Shown here: in pieces, positions 1 to 8,239 of the stretch
Layout: each line of letters begins with the position of its first letter
Numbering within the stretch: position 1 is the first letter of the stretch
Origin: Flavobacteriales bacterium
Lineage (GTDB): Bacteria > Bacteroidota > Bacteroidia > CAIKAF01
Length of the DNA: 64,000 nucleotides
Direction of reading: 5' to 3'
NCBI GenBank assembly: GCA_022402535.1
Contig: JAKRSD010000012.1
Location: forward strand, 62,001 to 126,000
The notes under the pieces: generated by a model
Databases searched by the model: none
What the model saw: only the letters and a program-made list of their open reading frames with translations
Told to the model about the DNA's origin: nothing
Position numbers and translations under genes: made by a program

Positions 1-600
1 GGGTGATTTTCCTTTCAGAATTTCGATGGAAGCATCAATCAACTCATTGAAATTGTGGGGCATAATTTTGCAGGCAAGTCCTACGGCAATTCCTTCCACT
101 CCTTGAGCCAGCAAAAGCGGAAATTTCACCGGAAGGGTTACCGGTTCGCGGTTTCGTCCATCGTAGGAAGCCTGCCAGTTAGTCGTTTTGGGATTGAAAA
201 GAATGTCTTTGGCAAATTTCGTGAGACGGGCCTCAATGTAACGGGAGGCCGCTGCACTGTCACCCGTGGCTACGTTTCCCCAGTTTCCCTGGGTATCAAT
301 CAGTAAATCTTTCTGCCCTAACTGCACCATAGCATCCGCAATGGAAGCATCGCCGTGGGGGTGGTATTTCATAGTATTCCCCACCAGATTAGCCACCTTA
401 TTATACCGGCCGTCTTCCAGTTCCCACATGGAATGAAGGATACGGCGCTGAACGGGCTTTAATCCGTCATTAACTGCCGGTACGGCTCTTTCCAGGATAA
501 CATAGGAAGCATAATCAATAAAATATTCTTTATACATCCCGGCCAACGGAGCAATGTGCCCTTCTCCGTTTTCCGGCTGTGTGGAATGTTCTGAACTCAT
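1..600 (-). CDS. parC: DNA topoisomerase IV subunit A, 5' part (runs off the left edge)
   Basis: The 3' end of this minus-strand gene lies outside the window; the visible 200 residues start at the ATG at 600-598. They contain the winged-helix/tower start of a type IIA topoisomerase A subunit: an R-Y-I-E-A-R-L motif with the probable catalytic tyrosine at residue 121, preceded by the Y-H-P-H-G-D-A-S block near residue 79 and Q-G-N-W-G near 104. The H-G-D-A-S-I and D-L-L-I-D-T-Q-G-N-W-G wording is typical of Bacteroidota ParC rather than GyrA. The enzyme decatenates daughter chromosomes together with ParE, which is not visible here. The gene diverges from the methyltransferase at 725. Confidence 0.95.
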   Translation of the reverse strand, partial: MSSEHSTQPENGEGHIAPLAGMYKEYFIDYASYVILERAVPAVNDGLKPVQRRILHSMWELEDGRYNKVANLVGNTMKYHPHGDASIADAMVQLGQKDLLIDTQGNWGNVATGDSAAASRYIEARLTKFAKDILFNPKTTNWQASYDGRNREPVTLPVKFPLLLAQGVEGIAVGLACKIMPHNFNELIDASIEILKGKSP

Positions 601-671
601 GGTACAAAAATAACTTTCCATTTCAGAATTTCCCATTTAAATCCAAAAACAAAAGCAATCTGCATAAATGC

Positions 672-700
672 TTGTGTTTACGGGCGAAAGATTACATTTG
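672..700 (+). promoter_or_regulatory. Promoter, TTG-18-TACATTTG
   Basis: TTG at 672-674 and TACATTTG at 693-700 fit the Bacteroidota -33/-7 pattern. The box lies inside a longer reading frame that opens at 668, so it favours the ATG at 725 as the true start. Confidence 0.6.
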
Positions 701-724
701 CGCATTCAATTTTCAATAGAATCT

Positions 725-1576
725 ATGGCCTCATGTATTGTTTGTGAAAACGACTCACTTACACCCATTTACAACGAAACCCTATTACGTTGCCCCACAT
801 GCAGCCATGTTACGGCCAATATGGAAATTGATGCTGAAATTTTGAAAGAGGTCTATTCTGAAAATTATTTCAAGGGCGAAGAATATGCCGATTATCTGAA
901 TGATAAACCGATTCTTCAAACAAATTTTGAAAAAAGATTAGACAGTCTAAAGAAACTAAACACTCCTCCCGAGTTATCCAACGTGCTGGAAATAGGATGT
1001 GCGTATGGTTTTTTTGGAGAAGTTTTAAATAACAGAATATCAAATACTTCATACATCGGAATTGATGTAGTACATGAAGCAATTGAATATGGTCAAAAAG
1101 AACTCAAACAAAATTTGATTTGTGGCGACTACCTAACCCTTCCCGCTCCGGAAAAACCCTATACGGATGTTTTTATGTGGGATGTCATTGAGCATCTTCC
1201 TCACCCGGAATTATTCATTCAAAAAATAGCCGCAGAAACCGCATCAGGCTCCAGAATGTATATAACCACGGGAGACATCGGCGCTTTTTTGCCGAGAATG
1301 CAGAAAGCCAACTGGCGCATGATTCACCCTCCTTCGCATTTGCATTATTTCACGGCGCAATCAATCCGTACCTTATTGGCTAAATATGGTTTTAAAACCG
1401 AACGGATAACTTATCCGCCTGTTTCCAGATCCATCAAGGTTATTTTCTTTTCCTTGTTTTTGCTCAATAAAAAACCGGGCAGATTGACCCGTAAACTATA
1501 TGAAGCCATTCCCGAAAAGGCATCTGTTTCGCTGAATACCAGAGATATCATGTTTGTGGTGGCTCAAAAAGAATAA
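725..1576 (+). CDS. Class I SAM-dependent methyltransferase with N-terminal zinc ribbon
   Basis: A 283-residue protein. Cys4/Cys7 and Cys23/Cys26 form a small zinc-ribbon-like module, followed by a Methyltransf_23-type Rossmann domain: V-L-E-I-G-C near residue 87 (SAM motif I), Y-I-G-I-D-V (motif II) and F-M-W-D-V-I-E-H-L (post-motif II). Such proteins often sit in glycan and secondary-metabolite loci and methylate small molecules or sugars; the substrate cannot be read from sequence. The frame opens upstream at 668, but a promoter box at 693-700 and the position of the zinc ribbon support the ATG at 725. The gene is followed 61 nt later by the GT2 gene, which has its own promoter-like box inside the gap. 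Confidence 0.85.
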   Translation: MASCIVCENDSLTPIYNETLLRCPTCSHVTANMEIDAEILKEVYSENYFKGEEYADYLNDKPILQTNFEKRLDSLKKLNTPPELSNVLEIGCAYGFFGEVLNNRISNTSYIGIDVVHEAIEYGQKELKQNLICGDYLTLPAPEKPYTDVFMWDVIEHLPHPELFIQKIAAETASGSRMYITTGDIGAFLPRMQKANWRMIHPPSHLHYFTAQSIRTLLAKYGFKTERITYPPVSRSIKVIFFSLFLLNKKPGRLTRKLYEAIPEKASVSLNTRDIMFVVAQKE

Positions 1577-1625
1577 TTTCTTTTCTCAGATTTCTCTTCC
1601 TACTCTCGAATCGTGGCTTAAATAT

Positions 1626-1633
1626 TACATTTG
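1626..1633 (+). promoter_or_regulatory. -7 box TACATTTG, 4 nt before the start codon
   Basis: An exact TAnnTTTG box ends 4 nt before the ATG at 1638, so the transcript would begin at or next to the start codon. No clear -33 TTTG is seen. Confidence 0.5.
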
Positions 1634-1637
1634 TGCT

Positions 1638-2600
1638 ATGCATGCACCAGAACTAACGCCTGCCTACCAAAAAGATATAGAAATCTCCGTGGTGGTTCCC
1701 GTTTTTAACGAGGCACCCAATTTGGATGTCCTCACGGAAAGGCTTACGGGTGTTCTCAATTCATTTGGAAAAACCTATGAAATTGTTCTGGTAGATGATG
1801 GCAGCGCCGATGGCACGTTGAATAAAATCAAAAGCATTGCTGACAATCTGCCCGCCGTAAAAGGTTTGGCATTATCCCGAAATTTTGGTCATCAGATAGC
1901 CCTCACGGCTGGGCTTGAGCATGCAAATGGTAATGTAATTATCACGTTAGATGGCGATTTACAGCATCCGCCCGAGTTGATTCCACAGCTTTACCAAAAA
2001 TATCAGGAAGGCTTCGACATTGTGAACACACTGCGCTTGGAAACAGCCGATGCAGGATTTATGAAAAACGCCACTTCTGCCGGGTTTTATAAAATCATCA
2101 ATACCCTTTCGGATATAGAAATTGTTCCCGGTTCGGCAGATTATCGTTTAATGAGCCGCAAAGCGGCCGATGCCTTTCTAACCCTGCGCGAAAGAGACCG
2201 TTTTACCCGCGGATTAGTCAGCTGGATGGGCTTTAATCAGGCGTTTATTCCATACGAAGCGGAACGCCGTAACGCCGGAAAATCGAAATATACGGTGCGC
2301 AAAATGGTGCGCTTTGCATTAGATGGACTTACGTCCTTTTCTTCACGCCCGTTACGTATGCCTTTATATCTGGGTATTGTATTTGCCTTTTTCGGATTGG
2401 TATATACGGTGTATGCCGTGGTTAATTTTTCGTTGGGACACACCATGCCCGGTTGGACTTCCCTACTCATTGTTACCCTGTTGATCGGCGGAGTGCAAAT
2501 GATTTCACTGGGAATTATCGGGGAATATCTGGCCCGGGTTTATAACGAATCTAAAGCAAGACCCCTCTATTTTATCAAAGACAAAACTCCGAATATCTGA
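1638..2600 (+). CDS. GT2 polyprenyl-phosphate glycosyltransferase (DPM1/GtrB/ArnC type)
   Basis: 320 residues. The N-terminal GT-A domain has V-V-V-P-V-F-N-E near residue 19, V-D-D-G-S for nucleotide binding, and T-L-D-G-D-L-Q-H-P-P-E as the metal-binding DxD region. Two transmembrane helices near the C terminus are typical of GtrB-like enzymes, which move a sugar from a nucleotide donor to undecaprenyl phosphate on the cytoplasmic face. A GT-C-like membrane protein two genes downstream is a natural acceptor-side partner (inference). The open frame extends to 1554 and would overlap the previous gene; the ATG at 1638 is chosen because the catalytic domain begins there and a -7 box lies directly before it. 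Confidence 0.92.
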   Translation: MHAPELTPAYQKDIEISVVVPVFNEAPNLDVLTERLTGVLNSFGKTYEIVLVDDGSADGTLNKIKSIADNLPAVKGLALSRNFGHQIALTAGLEHANGNVIITLDGDLQHPPELIPQLYQKYQEGFDIVNTLRLETADAGFMKNATSAGFYKIINTLSDIEIVPGSADYRLMSRKAADAFLTLRERDRFTRGLVSWMGFNQAFIPYEAERRNAGKSKYTVRKMVRFALDGLTSFSSRPLRMPLYLGIVFAFFGLVYTVYAVVNFSLGHTMPGWTSLLIVTLLIGGVQMISLGIIGEYLARVYNESKARPLYFIKDKTPNI

Positions 2601-2601
2601 T

Positions 2602-3465
2602 ATGACCGACCGCATAAAATCGCTGTATCGCTTTATTTCAGACCGGTTTCAAACGGTTCACCTGGATTACAAAGTGCAAGCCAAACCCCGAACTTATGGC
2701 GGAAATGCGGCCCATCCGCTGATTACTGAAATCATTCAGAAAAACACTGCGGTTTATCAGTCGCTGCTTTCCGGTTTTTTGTCCCACACCGAAACGTTTT
2801 CGCAATTCAAAGAAGCTTCGGCAGAAACCGATGCCTATGCACCCGTATGGAACAACAATTTCCTTCCTGGATTAGACATTGTGAGTATTTACGGGATGAT
2901 TGCGCATTACAAACCTGAAAAATATATTGAAATCGGTTCCGGAAACTCAACCAAAGTAGCGCATAAAGCCATTCAAGATTTCAAGTTGAATACGCGCATT
3001 ACATCCATCGACCCCTATCCACGGGCCGAAATTGACCAATTGGCGCACCATGTAATCCGAAAACCGCTGGAAAATTTGGAAAATCTTGCGGAAATCACTG
3101 ATAACCTGAATGCTGGGGATATTCTCTTTATCGATAATTCGCACCGGAGTTTTCCTAATTCGGATGTAACGGTCTGTTTTTTAGAATTGCTGCCTTCTCT
3201 GAAAAAAGGGGTGATTGTACATGTACATGATATTTATCTTCCGTATGATTATCCGCAGGATATGTGCGACCGTTTTTACAATGAACAATACATGTTGGCC
3301 CCCTTCATTATCGCCAATCCCGAAAAATACAGTACCCTGCTCCCCTGCTATTATATCAGCAAAACAGAGGCATTGAATGCTATTCTTGATCCGCTTTGGG
3401 ATGCCATTCCCGTGAAAAATGTGGAACGACATGGTGGCGGATATTGGATTCAAATAGGCGAATAA
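2602..3465 (+). CDS. Class I SAM-dependent methyltransferase, Methyltransf_24-like
   Basis: 287 residues, beginning one base after the stop of the GT2 gene. The SAM-binding signature is E-I-G-S-G-N-S-T-K, followed by I-T-S-I-D-P-Y-P (acidic residue after beta 2) and D-I-L-F-I-D-N-S-H-R, where Methyltransf_24 enzymes carry their D-x-x-H motif. The C-terminal part contains V-H-V-H-D-I-Y-L-P. Such enzymes occur widely in exopolysaccharide and glycosylation clusters, for example as sugar O-methyltransferases. Tight coupling to the GT2 and GT-C-like genes suggests methylation of a lipid-linked or surface glycan; the substrate is unknown. Confidence 0.85.
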   Translation: MTDRIKSLYRFISDRFQTVHLDYKVQAKPRTYGGNAAHPLITEIIQKNTAVYQSLLSGFLSHTETFSQFKEASAETDAYAPVWNNNFLPGLDIVSIYGMIAHYKPEKYIEIGSGNSTKVAHKAIQDFKLNTRITSIDPYPRAEIDQLAHHVIRKPLENLENLAEITDNLNAGDILFIDNSHRSFPNSDVTVCFLELLPSLKKGVIVHVHDIYLPYDYPQDMCDRFYNEQYMLAPFIIANPEKYSTLLPCYYISKTEALNAILDPLWDAIPVKNVERHGGGYWIQIGE

Positions 3466-3467
3466 GC

Positions 3468-5753
3468 ATGACGATTTCTGTTAAAACTAAAGGAATTGCA
3501 GCTACGTTGCTGTTGTCTGTTTTGGTTTTATTTTTCTTTTTCGGAAAGTCTATTCTCAGCCTGAATCAAACCTTTTTTAACCCCGACGGGGACGGAATTC
3601 AGGCTTATTACACGGCGCTTTATCATGTAAATCATGATACTTCGTATTGGCGTATGAATGGCATGAATTACCCGAACGGCGAACAGGTTTTTTTTACGGG
3701 GTGTCAGCCTGTGGTTACCAACAGCATCAAAGCCATAAGCCATATCGTGGATATAAAACCATACACCATCGGCATTTTAAATGGAATCATGTTGCTGAGT
3801 GTGGTATTGTGTGCTTTGTTTCTCTACCTCATTTTCCATAAATTAGATATTCCCTTGTGGATTGCCATACCTGCAGCCATTCTGATGGCATTTGCCTCGC
3901 CGCAGATAAACCGGCTGAATGGTCATTATTCACTGACCTATCAGTTTGCCATTCCGGCATTCATCTATCTGATGATGTGTTTTCATCAGGTTAAAAACGT
4001 CCGCATTTCCTTATGGATCACGCTGTTTGTGCTGTTCATCACGGCTGTTCAATTTTATTTCTTTGGATTTATTCTGCTGATCGCTGTGCTGTGGTGGTTG
4101 TTCTACCTGCTTTTTAAACAGGATGATAACCGTTCTTTTTTGAAAAAAATGGGATTTGCTGCGGCGCATTTTACCCTTCAGATTATTATTCCCTTTTTAC
4201 TGATTCAACTGCTGGTAAAGGCTATTGACCCCGTTACGGATCGCACTTCTTCGCCTTGGGGATTTTTCGCATACATGTCATTACCCGAAACCATTTTATA
4301 TCCGTTCGGATTGTGGTACGAAACCCCGCAATTACGCCAATGGGTGAACCCTTCGCTGGATTTCGAATGGGAAGGCGTAGCGTATGTCGGAATAATCGGA
4401 CTTTTTGCGGCTTTCTCAGGAATTGTTTTCTTTTTCCGCTCGCTAATTCTAATAAAACAAAAGCGGTTTCTGCGGCCCTTTTCCGACAGCATGATGAATG
4501 TGCTTTTTTATGCCTCGGTAATTGGTTTTTTTGTGGCCATTGCCCTTCCTTTTTCAATATTCGACAATTACCTGTACAACCATATCGGCTATTTCAAACA
4601 ACTGCGCGGAATAGGCCGTTTTGCCTGGGTTACCTATTATGGATTGGGCATTATCGGAATCTATATCATGAACCGATGGATGAAAAAAAACAGCCTGTTC
4701 GCCATCATACCCATAGTATTGTTAAGCATAAATGCCACAGAAGCATACCGCATGAGCGGTTTGGTTTCCGAAGCCATCAACAATCAACCGGATTTTTGGA
4801 CACAAAAAAAAGAGCACCCCAATTATCGTTGGATTTACAACATTCAAACCGAAGAATATCAAGCCATTATTCCGCTTCCTTATTTCCATATCGGTTCCGA
4901 AAATATCTGGATTCAACCCGAAGGGAACATCTATCAGTATGCCTTTATGAGTTCGGTTTATTCGGGTTTGCCGCTTACTTCGGTATTGTTAAACCGAAAT
5001 TCACTGAGTGATACTTACGATCATCTTCGGATTATTCAGGAACCCTCGGGTGAGGCAGTAGAATTCATCAGCAGGATGAATCAAAAACCCTATTTGATTT
5101 TGTTGGATAAAGAAGCTCCGTTGAATTTATACGAAACGGAAATGATTCAATCGCCTAAAGCGATTAAGAAATTTGAAAATGAAACCCTTGAGGTTTTTGA
5201 AATTCCGGTAGCCTATTTTGAAGAAAGGCATCAAAACCTTCAGAAAAAAATGAACGAGCTGAAAGAAGAGGATTATTTTATCCTCGACGGTACTTTATAT
5301 CAAACTTCGCAATTCCAGTTTGTGTATTACAACCCGGAGAACAAAGAGGATGTATTAAAAAACAGATATATCAAATGCTTTGATGGAATCATTCCGATTC
5401 AGGAAGACAGCCTGGAAATGACTTTTTCTGCCCGGATATTAAATTTCTATACAGATTTGATTCCACGCACTATTTTTCAGCTGAATGCAGGAGAAGACGG
5501 CAAAGAAATGGAATCGTATTATTCATTCAATAAAAATCTGATAAACACCCGGAAACCAAGCGGGTTGGTTGAATTTTCATTTATGTATCATAAAAACAAA
5601 CGCATACAGATACATGCCGTGAATTATGAAGTTACCGACAAACGCCCGCTTAAATACAATTCTGTATTTCTTAAACCGGCAAAAGACACCGTCTGGTTCA
5701 GAACAAAGGAGCACATCTGGGTAAATAACCGTTTATTTGAAACGTTAAATTAA
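3468..5753 (+). CDS. Large polytopic membrane protein, GT-C glycosyltransferase-like
   Basis: 761 residues, starting 2 nt after the previous stop. A first hydrophobic helix is followed by an acidic loop (F-N-P-D-G-D-G-I-Q-A-Y-Y), then roughly ten further hydrophobic segments to about residue 430 and a long soluble C-terminal region. This layout, with an acidic motif in the first outer loop and a large C-terminal domain, matches GT-C glycosyltransferases that use polyprenyl-phosphate sugars. I do not recognise the exact family, and no single motif proves catalysis. Co-transcription with a polyprenyl-phosphate GT2 supports the assignment. The frame opens at 3396 inside the preceding gene; the ATG at 3468 gives a normal membrane N terminus. 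Confidence 0.7.
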   Translation: MTISVKTKGIAATLLLSVLVLFFFFGKSILSLNQTFFNPDGDGIQAYYTALYHVNHDTSYWRMNGMNYPNGEQVFFTGCQPVVTNSIKAISHIVDIKPYTIGILNGIMLLSVVLCALFLYLIFHKLDIPLWIAIPAAILMAFASPQINRLNGHYSLTYQFAIPAFIYLMMCFHQVKNVRISLWITLFVLFITAVQFYFFGFILLIAVLWWLFYLLFKQDDNRSFLKKMGFAAAHFTLQIIIPFLLIQLLVKAIDPVTDRTSSPWGFFAYMSLPETILYPFGLWYETPQLRQWVNPSLDFEWEGVAYVGIIGLFAAFSGIVFFFRSLILIKQKRFLRPFSDSMMNVLFYASVIGFFVAIALPFSIFDNYLYNHIGYFKQLRGIGRFAWVTYYGLGIIGIYIMNRWMKKNSLFAIIPIVLLSINATEAYRMSGLVSEAINNQPDFWTQKKEHPNYRWIYNIQTEEYQAIIPLPYFHIGSENIWIQPEGNIYQYAFMSSVYSGLPLTSVLLNRNSLSDTYDHLRIIQEPSGEAVEFISRMNQKPYLILLDKEAPLNLYETEMIQSPKAIKKFENETLEVFEIPVAYFEERHQNLQKKMNELKEEDYFILDGTLYQTSQFQFVYYNPENKEDVLKNRYIKCFDGIIPIQEDSLEMTFSARILNFYTDLIPRTIFQLNAGEDGKEMESYYSFNKNLINTRKPSGLVEFSFMYHKNKRIQIHAVNYEVTDKRPLKYNSVFLKPAKDTVWFRTKEHIWVNNRLFETLN

Positions 5754-5760
5754 TCCGGTT

Positions 5761-6465
5761 TTGAACTTTCATTCGCGCAAAGACATATTATTTCTGATTC
5801 TTGCAGGTTTCTTTATCACCAATGCGCTGGTGGCGGAAATGATTGGCGGAAAGCTGATTCAGATCGGTCCGTTTACCCAAAGCATCGGCATTCTGCCCTG
5901 GCCGATTGTTTTTTTGGCTACCGATATCGTGAATGAATATTTTGGGAAAAAAGGGGTTCGTACCATCACGTTTATAACCGTAGGATTAATTTCCTACACG
6001 TTTTTGCTGCTTTGGCTCGGTATGCAAATCCCTGCTGTTTCTTTTTCGCCCATCACCGATGAAGGGTTTAATATGGTTTTTGGTACGGGCATGTATATGA
6101 TTGTGGGTTCCGTGATCGCTTTTTTAGTTTCGCAGCTTACCGATGTGTTTGTGTTTTGGGTAATCCGCAACAAAACCGGAAAGGGATTTATATGGCTCAG
6201 GGCTACGGGTAGCACCGCTGTGGCCCAGCTTATTGATACATTTATTGTTCAGTTTATCGCTTTTGTGATTCCCGGGGTATGGACATTGAGCGAATTTTTC
6301 ACAAATGCCTCGTTCGGATATGTCTTTAAATTAGGAATCGCGCTGCTGATCATTCCGCTCATTTATTTATCCCATTTTCTGATAGACCGCTATCTGGGCT
6401 CCCAAGAAGCGGAAAAACTGAGCGTTCAGACCTCCGAAAAAGAATTAGGGGGCGGAAATCAATAA
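5761..6465 (+). CDS. yhhQ: Queuosine precursor transporter (YhhQ/VUT family)
   Basis: 234 residues with about six transmembrane segments. The sequence I-T-N-A-L-V-A-E-M-I-G-G-K in the first helix region and the conserved P-I-V-F-L-A-T-D-I-V-N-E-Y-F-G motif identify the ECF-S-like YhhQ family, which imports preQ0/preQ1 for tRNA queuosine. No ATG lies early enough to keep helix 1, so a TTG start at 5761 is used, 7 nt after the stop of the GT-C-like gene. The 3' end overlaps the convergent reductase gene by 7 nt. No preQ1 riboswitch is visible in the short upstream gap. Confidence 0.85.
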   Translation: MNFHSRKDILFLILAGFFITNALVAEMIGGKLIQIGPFTQSIGILPWPIVFLATDIVNEYFGKKGVRTITFITVGLISYTFLLLWLGMQIPAVSFSPITDEGFNMVFGTGMYMIVGSVIAFLVSQLTDVFVFWVIRNKTGKGFIWLRATGSTAVAQLIDTFIVQFIAFVIPGVWTLSEFFTNASFGYVFKLGIALLIIPLIYLSHFLIDRYLGSQEAEKLSVQTSEKELGGGNQ

Positions 6466-7208
6466 ATACCGGGAAATATACTTTTTCTGTTTTGCGGAAA
6501 ATCGGGGAAAGTTCTTTTATACCATTGCAAATGAGACCAGGCGCGTGGAACCAGATTGGCGATGGTCCATACCACAAAGAGCCATCCCGCGGCAGCTCCG
6601 AGCAAAATGGCAAACCCTGTCCATTGAATGATTTCGCCGAAGTAATTAGGTGAAGTAATAAAATTGAACAAAAATCCGGAAGGTATTTTATACCCGGTTT
6701 CGCCCGGTTTACGCAGATTAATCAATATGCGGTCTGATATAAAATGAATGGCAAAACCACAAAAAAACAATATGAACCCTAGGACTAATTCCCAATAGGT
6801 GATGGTTTCCCTTCCTTCCATAAAACCTAAGTAATACCCCAGAAAAAAGGTATTCATCAGGTTAAAAAACACGGCGGAAAACGTAATGGAAACGGGCATT
6901 TTTTTCCCGGAGGTGCGGGTTAAAAACGGAAAAATATAGCCTCTGTAAACATAGTGCCCTGCATATAATGCATATATGATATAATCCATGTCCGACTTAG
7001 GGGAAGGACCATACCAGAACCAAAACGAAATAAAAAGGGGCGAAAGTCCTTCCATGATCATCCAGCCCAGACGATTTGAAATCATTGGCCCCCAACCCGT
7101 TGCGGTATGGCGCCCGTATGGAGCCGTTTGTTTATATAGATAAAAAAAGGTGATGATTCCTACCAATGCCCATATGCCGACCGCTATATAATACCACTGA
7201 GGTTCCAT
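6459..7208 (-). CDS. Steroid 5-alpha-reductase (SRD5A/DET2)-like membrane enzyme
   Basis: 249 residues, close to the 250-260 typical of SRD5A1/DET2 proteins, with six or seven hydrophobic segments. The C-terminal half carries the 3-oxo-5-alpha-steroid 4-dehydrogenase signature: G-E-T-G-Y-K-I-P-S-G-F-L-F, S-P-N-Y-F-G-E-I-I-Q-W-T-G-F-A, then R-A-W-S-H-L-Q-W-Y and a final F-P-x-F-P-x-N-R-K. The last stretch corresponds to the family's H-x-W-Y / Y-P-x-x-R-x region for NADPH and substrate binding. The likely reaction is NADPH-dependent reduction of an activated C=C bond in a lipophilic ketone; bacterial substrates are mostly unknown. The start at 7208 is preferred over an upstream in-frame ATG at 7259 because it begins at the first membrane helix. 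Confidence 0.82.
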   Translation of the reverse strand: MEPQWYYIAVGIWALVGIITFFYLYKQTAPYGRHTATGWGPMISNRLGWMIMEGLSPLFISFWFWYGPSPKSDMDYIIYALYAGHYVYRGYIFPFLTRTSGKKMPVSITFSAVFFNLMNTFFLGYYLGFMEGRETITYWELVLGFILFFCGFAIHFISDRILINLRKPGETGYKIPSGFLFNFITSPNYFGEIIQWTGFAILLGAAAGWLFVVWTIANLVPRAWSHLQWYKRTFPDFPQNRKSIFPGIY

Positions 7209-7332
7209 AATCGAGTATTTTATCCAAAGAAAACAAAAACTAACCAATCCTAATTTCACGAATAACTTTATTTTTATGCCATCATACTAAAGCATCCGCC
7301 GCTCAGTTATTTACAAACAATAAAGTAAACCC

Positions 7333-8061
7333 ATGAAAAATGCATTTCCCTCCCTTTTTATAGCTATTGCTGTTATCGCAGCTGCCGTTCTATTAGGCAA
7401 AGCATACAATTACAAACATAAAAAGAACGAAACCGTTTCGGTTACCGGTTCATCTTTTTACGATTTTTCATCAGACCTGATTGTATGGAGTGCTTCCTTC
7501 GCCCGAAAAAGTATGGAAATTAAAGATGCATATGCCGCTTTAAAAGAGGATGAATCCACTATTAAAGCCTATCTGAAGGAAAAAGGAATCAAAGAAGATG
7601 AAATCATATTTTCGGCTGTAAATACTAATAAGGATATGGAATATTCTTATGACAACTTTGGAAATTCAAAAAGTACATTCACCGGGTATACCCTCTCGCA
7701 AACCTTAACAGTGGAGAGTCGTGATTTGACGGGCGTAGAAAAAGTTTCGAGAGAAATTACCGAACTGCTCGACCGTGGCATAATTCTAAGCAGTCAGAGT
7801 CCACGCTATTACTACACCAAACTGGATGAACTAAAAATTGACTTGTTGGCCCGGGCTTCCAAAGATGGAGAACTGAGAGCCAAAACCATTACCGAAAATT
7901 CAGGTTCAAAACTTGGTAAACTGCAAAAAGCCTCTATGGGTATTTTTCAGATAACCGGTCAAAACAGCGATGAAGATTACAGTTGGGGTGGCGCATTTAA
8001 TACATCCAGCAAGAAAAAAACGGCGTCCGTTACGCTTAAGATGGATTTTGAAATCCGTTAA
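7333..8061 (+). CDS. SIMPL (DUF541) domain protein, membrane-anchored
   Basis: 242 residues. One N-terminal hydrophobic helix (about residues 5-24) is followed by a SIMPL/DUF541 domain that starts with the typical V-S-V-T-G-S-S and has a repeated beta-alpha organisation ending in a strand-rich segment. Family members (BP26, YggE) form periplasmic or outer-membrane-associated oligomers and are linked to oxidative-stress tolerance; the molecular function is not established. The gene stands alone between the reductase and the TonB receptor, with a loose TAACTTTA box about 60 nt upstream. Confidence 0.85.
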   Translation: MKNAFPSLFIAIAVIAAAVLLGKAYNYKHKKNETVSVTGSSFYDFSSDLIVWSASFARKSMEIKDAYAALKEDESTIKAYLKEKGIKEDEIIFSAVNTNKDMEYSYDNFGNSKSTFTGYTLSQTLTVESRDLTGVEKVSREITELLDRGIILSSQSPRYYYTKLDELKIDLLARASKDGELRAKTITENSGSKLGKLQKASMGIFQITGQNSDEDYSWGGAFNTSSKKKTASVTLKMDFEIR

Positions 8062-8153
8062 TTACCAGAAAGATACTTTTTTTAAAAATTGGCTTTCTAC
8101 ATTTAAATCAAGCCGATTTCGCTTATCAACACAGATTAAAAGTTGTTAATTGC

Positions 8154-8173
8154 GACAAAGGTCCGAATTTGTC
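8154..8173 (+). promoter_or_regulatory. Inverted repeat GACAAA-N8-TTTGTC upstream of TonB receptor promoter
   Basis: Perfect 6-bp arms at 8154-8159 and 8168-8173 end 2 nt before the -33 TTTG of the next promoter, the usual place for an activator or repressor site. No known operator is recognised. Confidence 0.3.
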
Positions 8174-8175
8174 AT

Positions 8176-8205
8176 TTTGATATGCCATGTATAGGGATAT
8201 ATTTG
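8176..8205 (+). promoter_or_regulatory. Promoter TTTG-18-TATATTTG for the TonB receptor
   Basis: TTTG at 8176-8179 and TATATTTG at 8198-8205 give a full Bacteroidota consensus promoter 35 nt before the ATG at 8240. Confidence 0.7.
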
Positions 8206-8239
8206 TACCCAAATATTGATAGGACAGATTATTCGACTT

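Noticed and set aside
55-306. 83-residue plus-strand frame at the left edge
   Set aside because: It is antisense to the clear parC coding region, including the catalytic tyrosine motif.
4256-5011. 251-residue frame inside the GT-C-like gene, same strand
   Set aside because: It lies wholly within a well-supported membrane-protein gene, is rich in Arg, His and Asn as expected for a shifted frame, and has no motif.
5749-5761. preQ1 riboswitch before the queuosine precursor transporter
   Set aside because: Only 7 nt separate the previous stop from the start codon, with no room for an aptamer unless it lies within the upstream gene, where none is seen.
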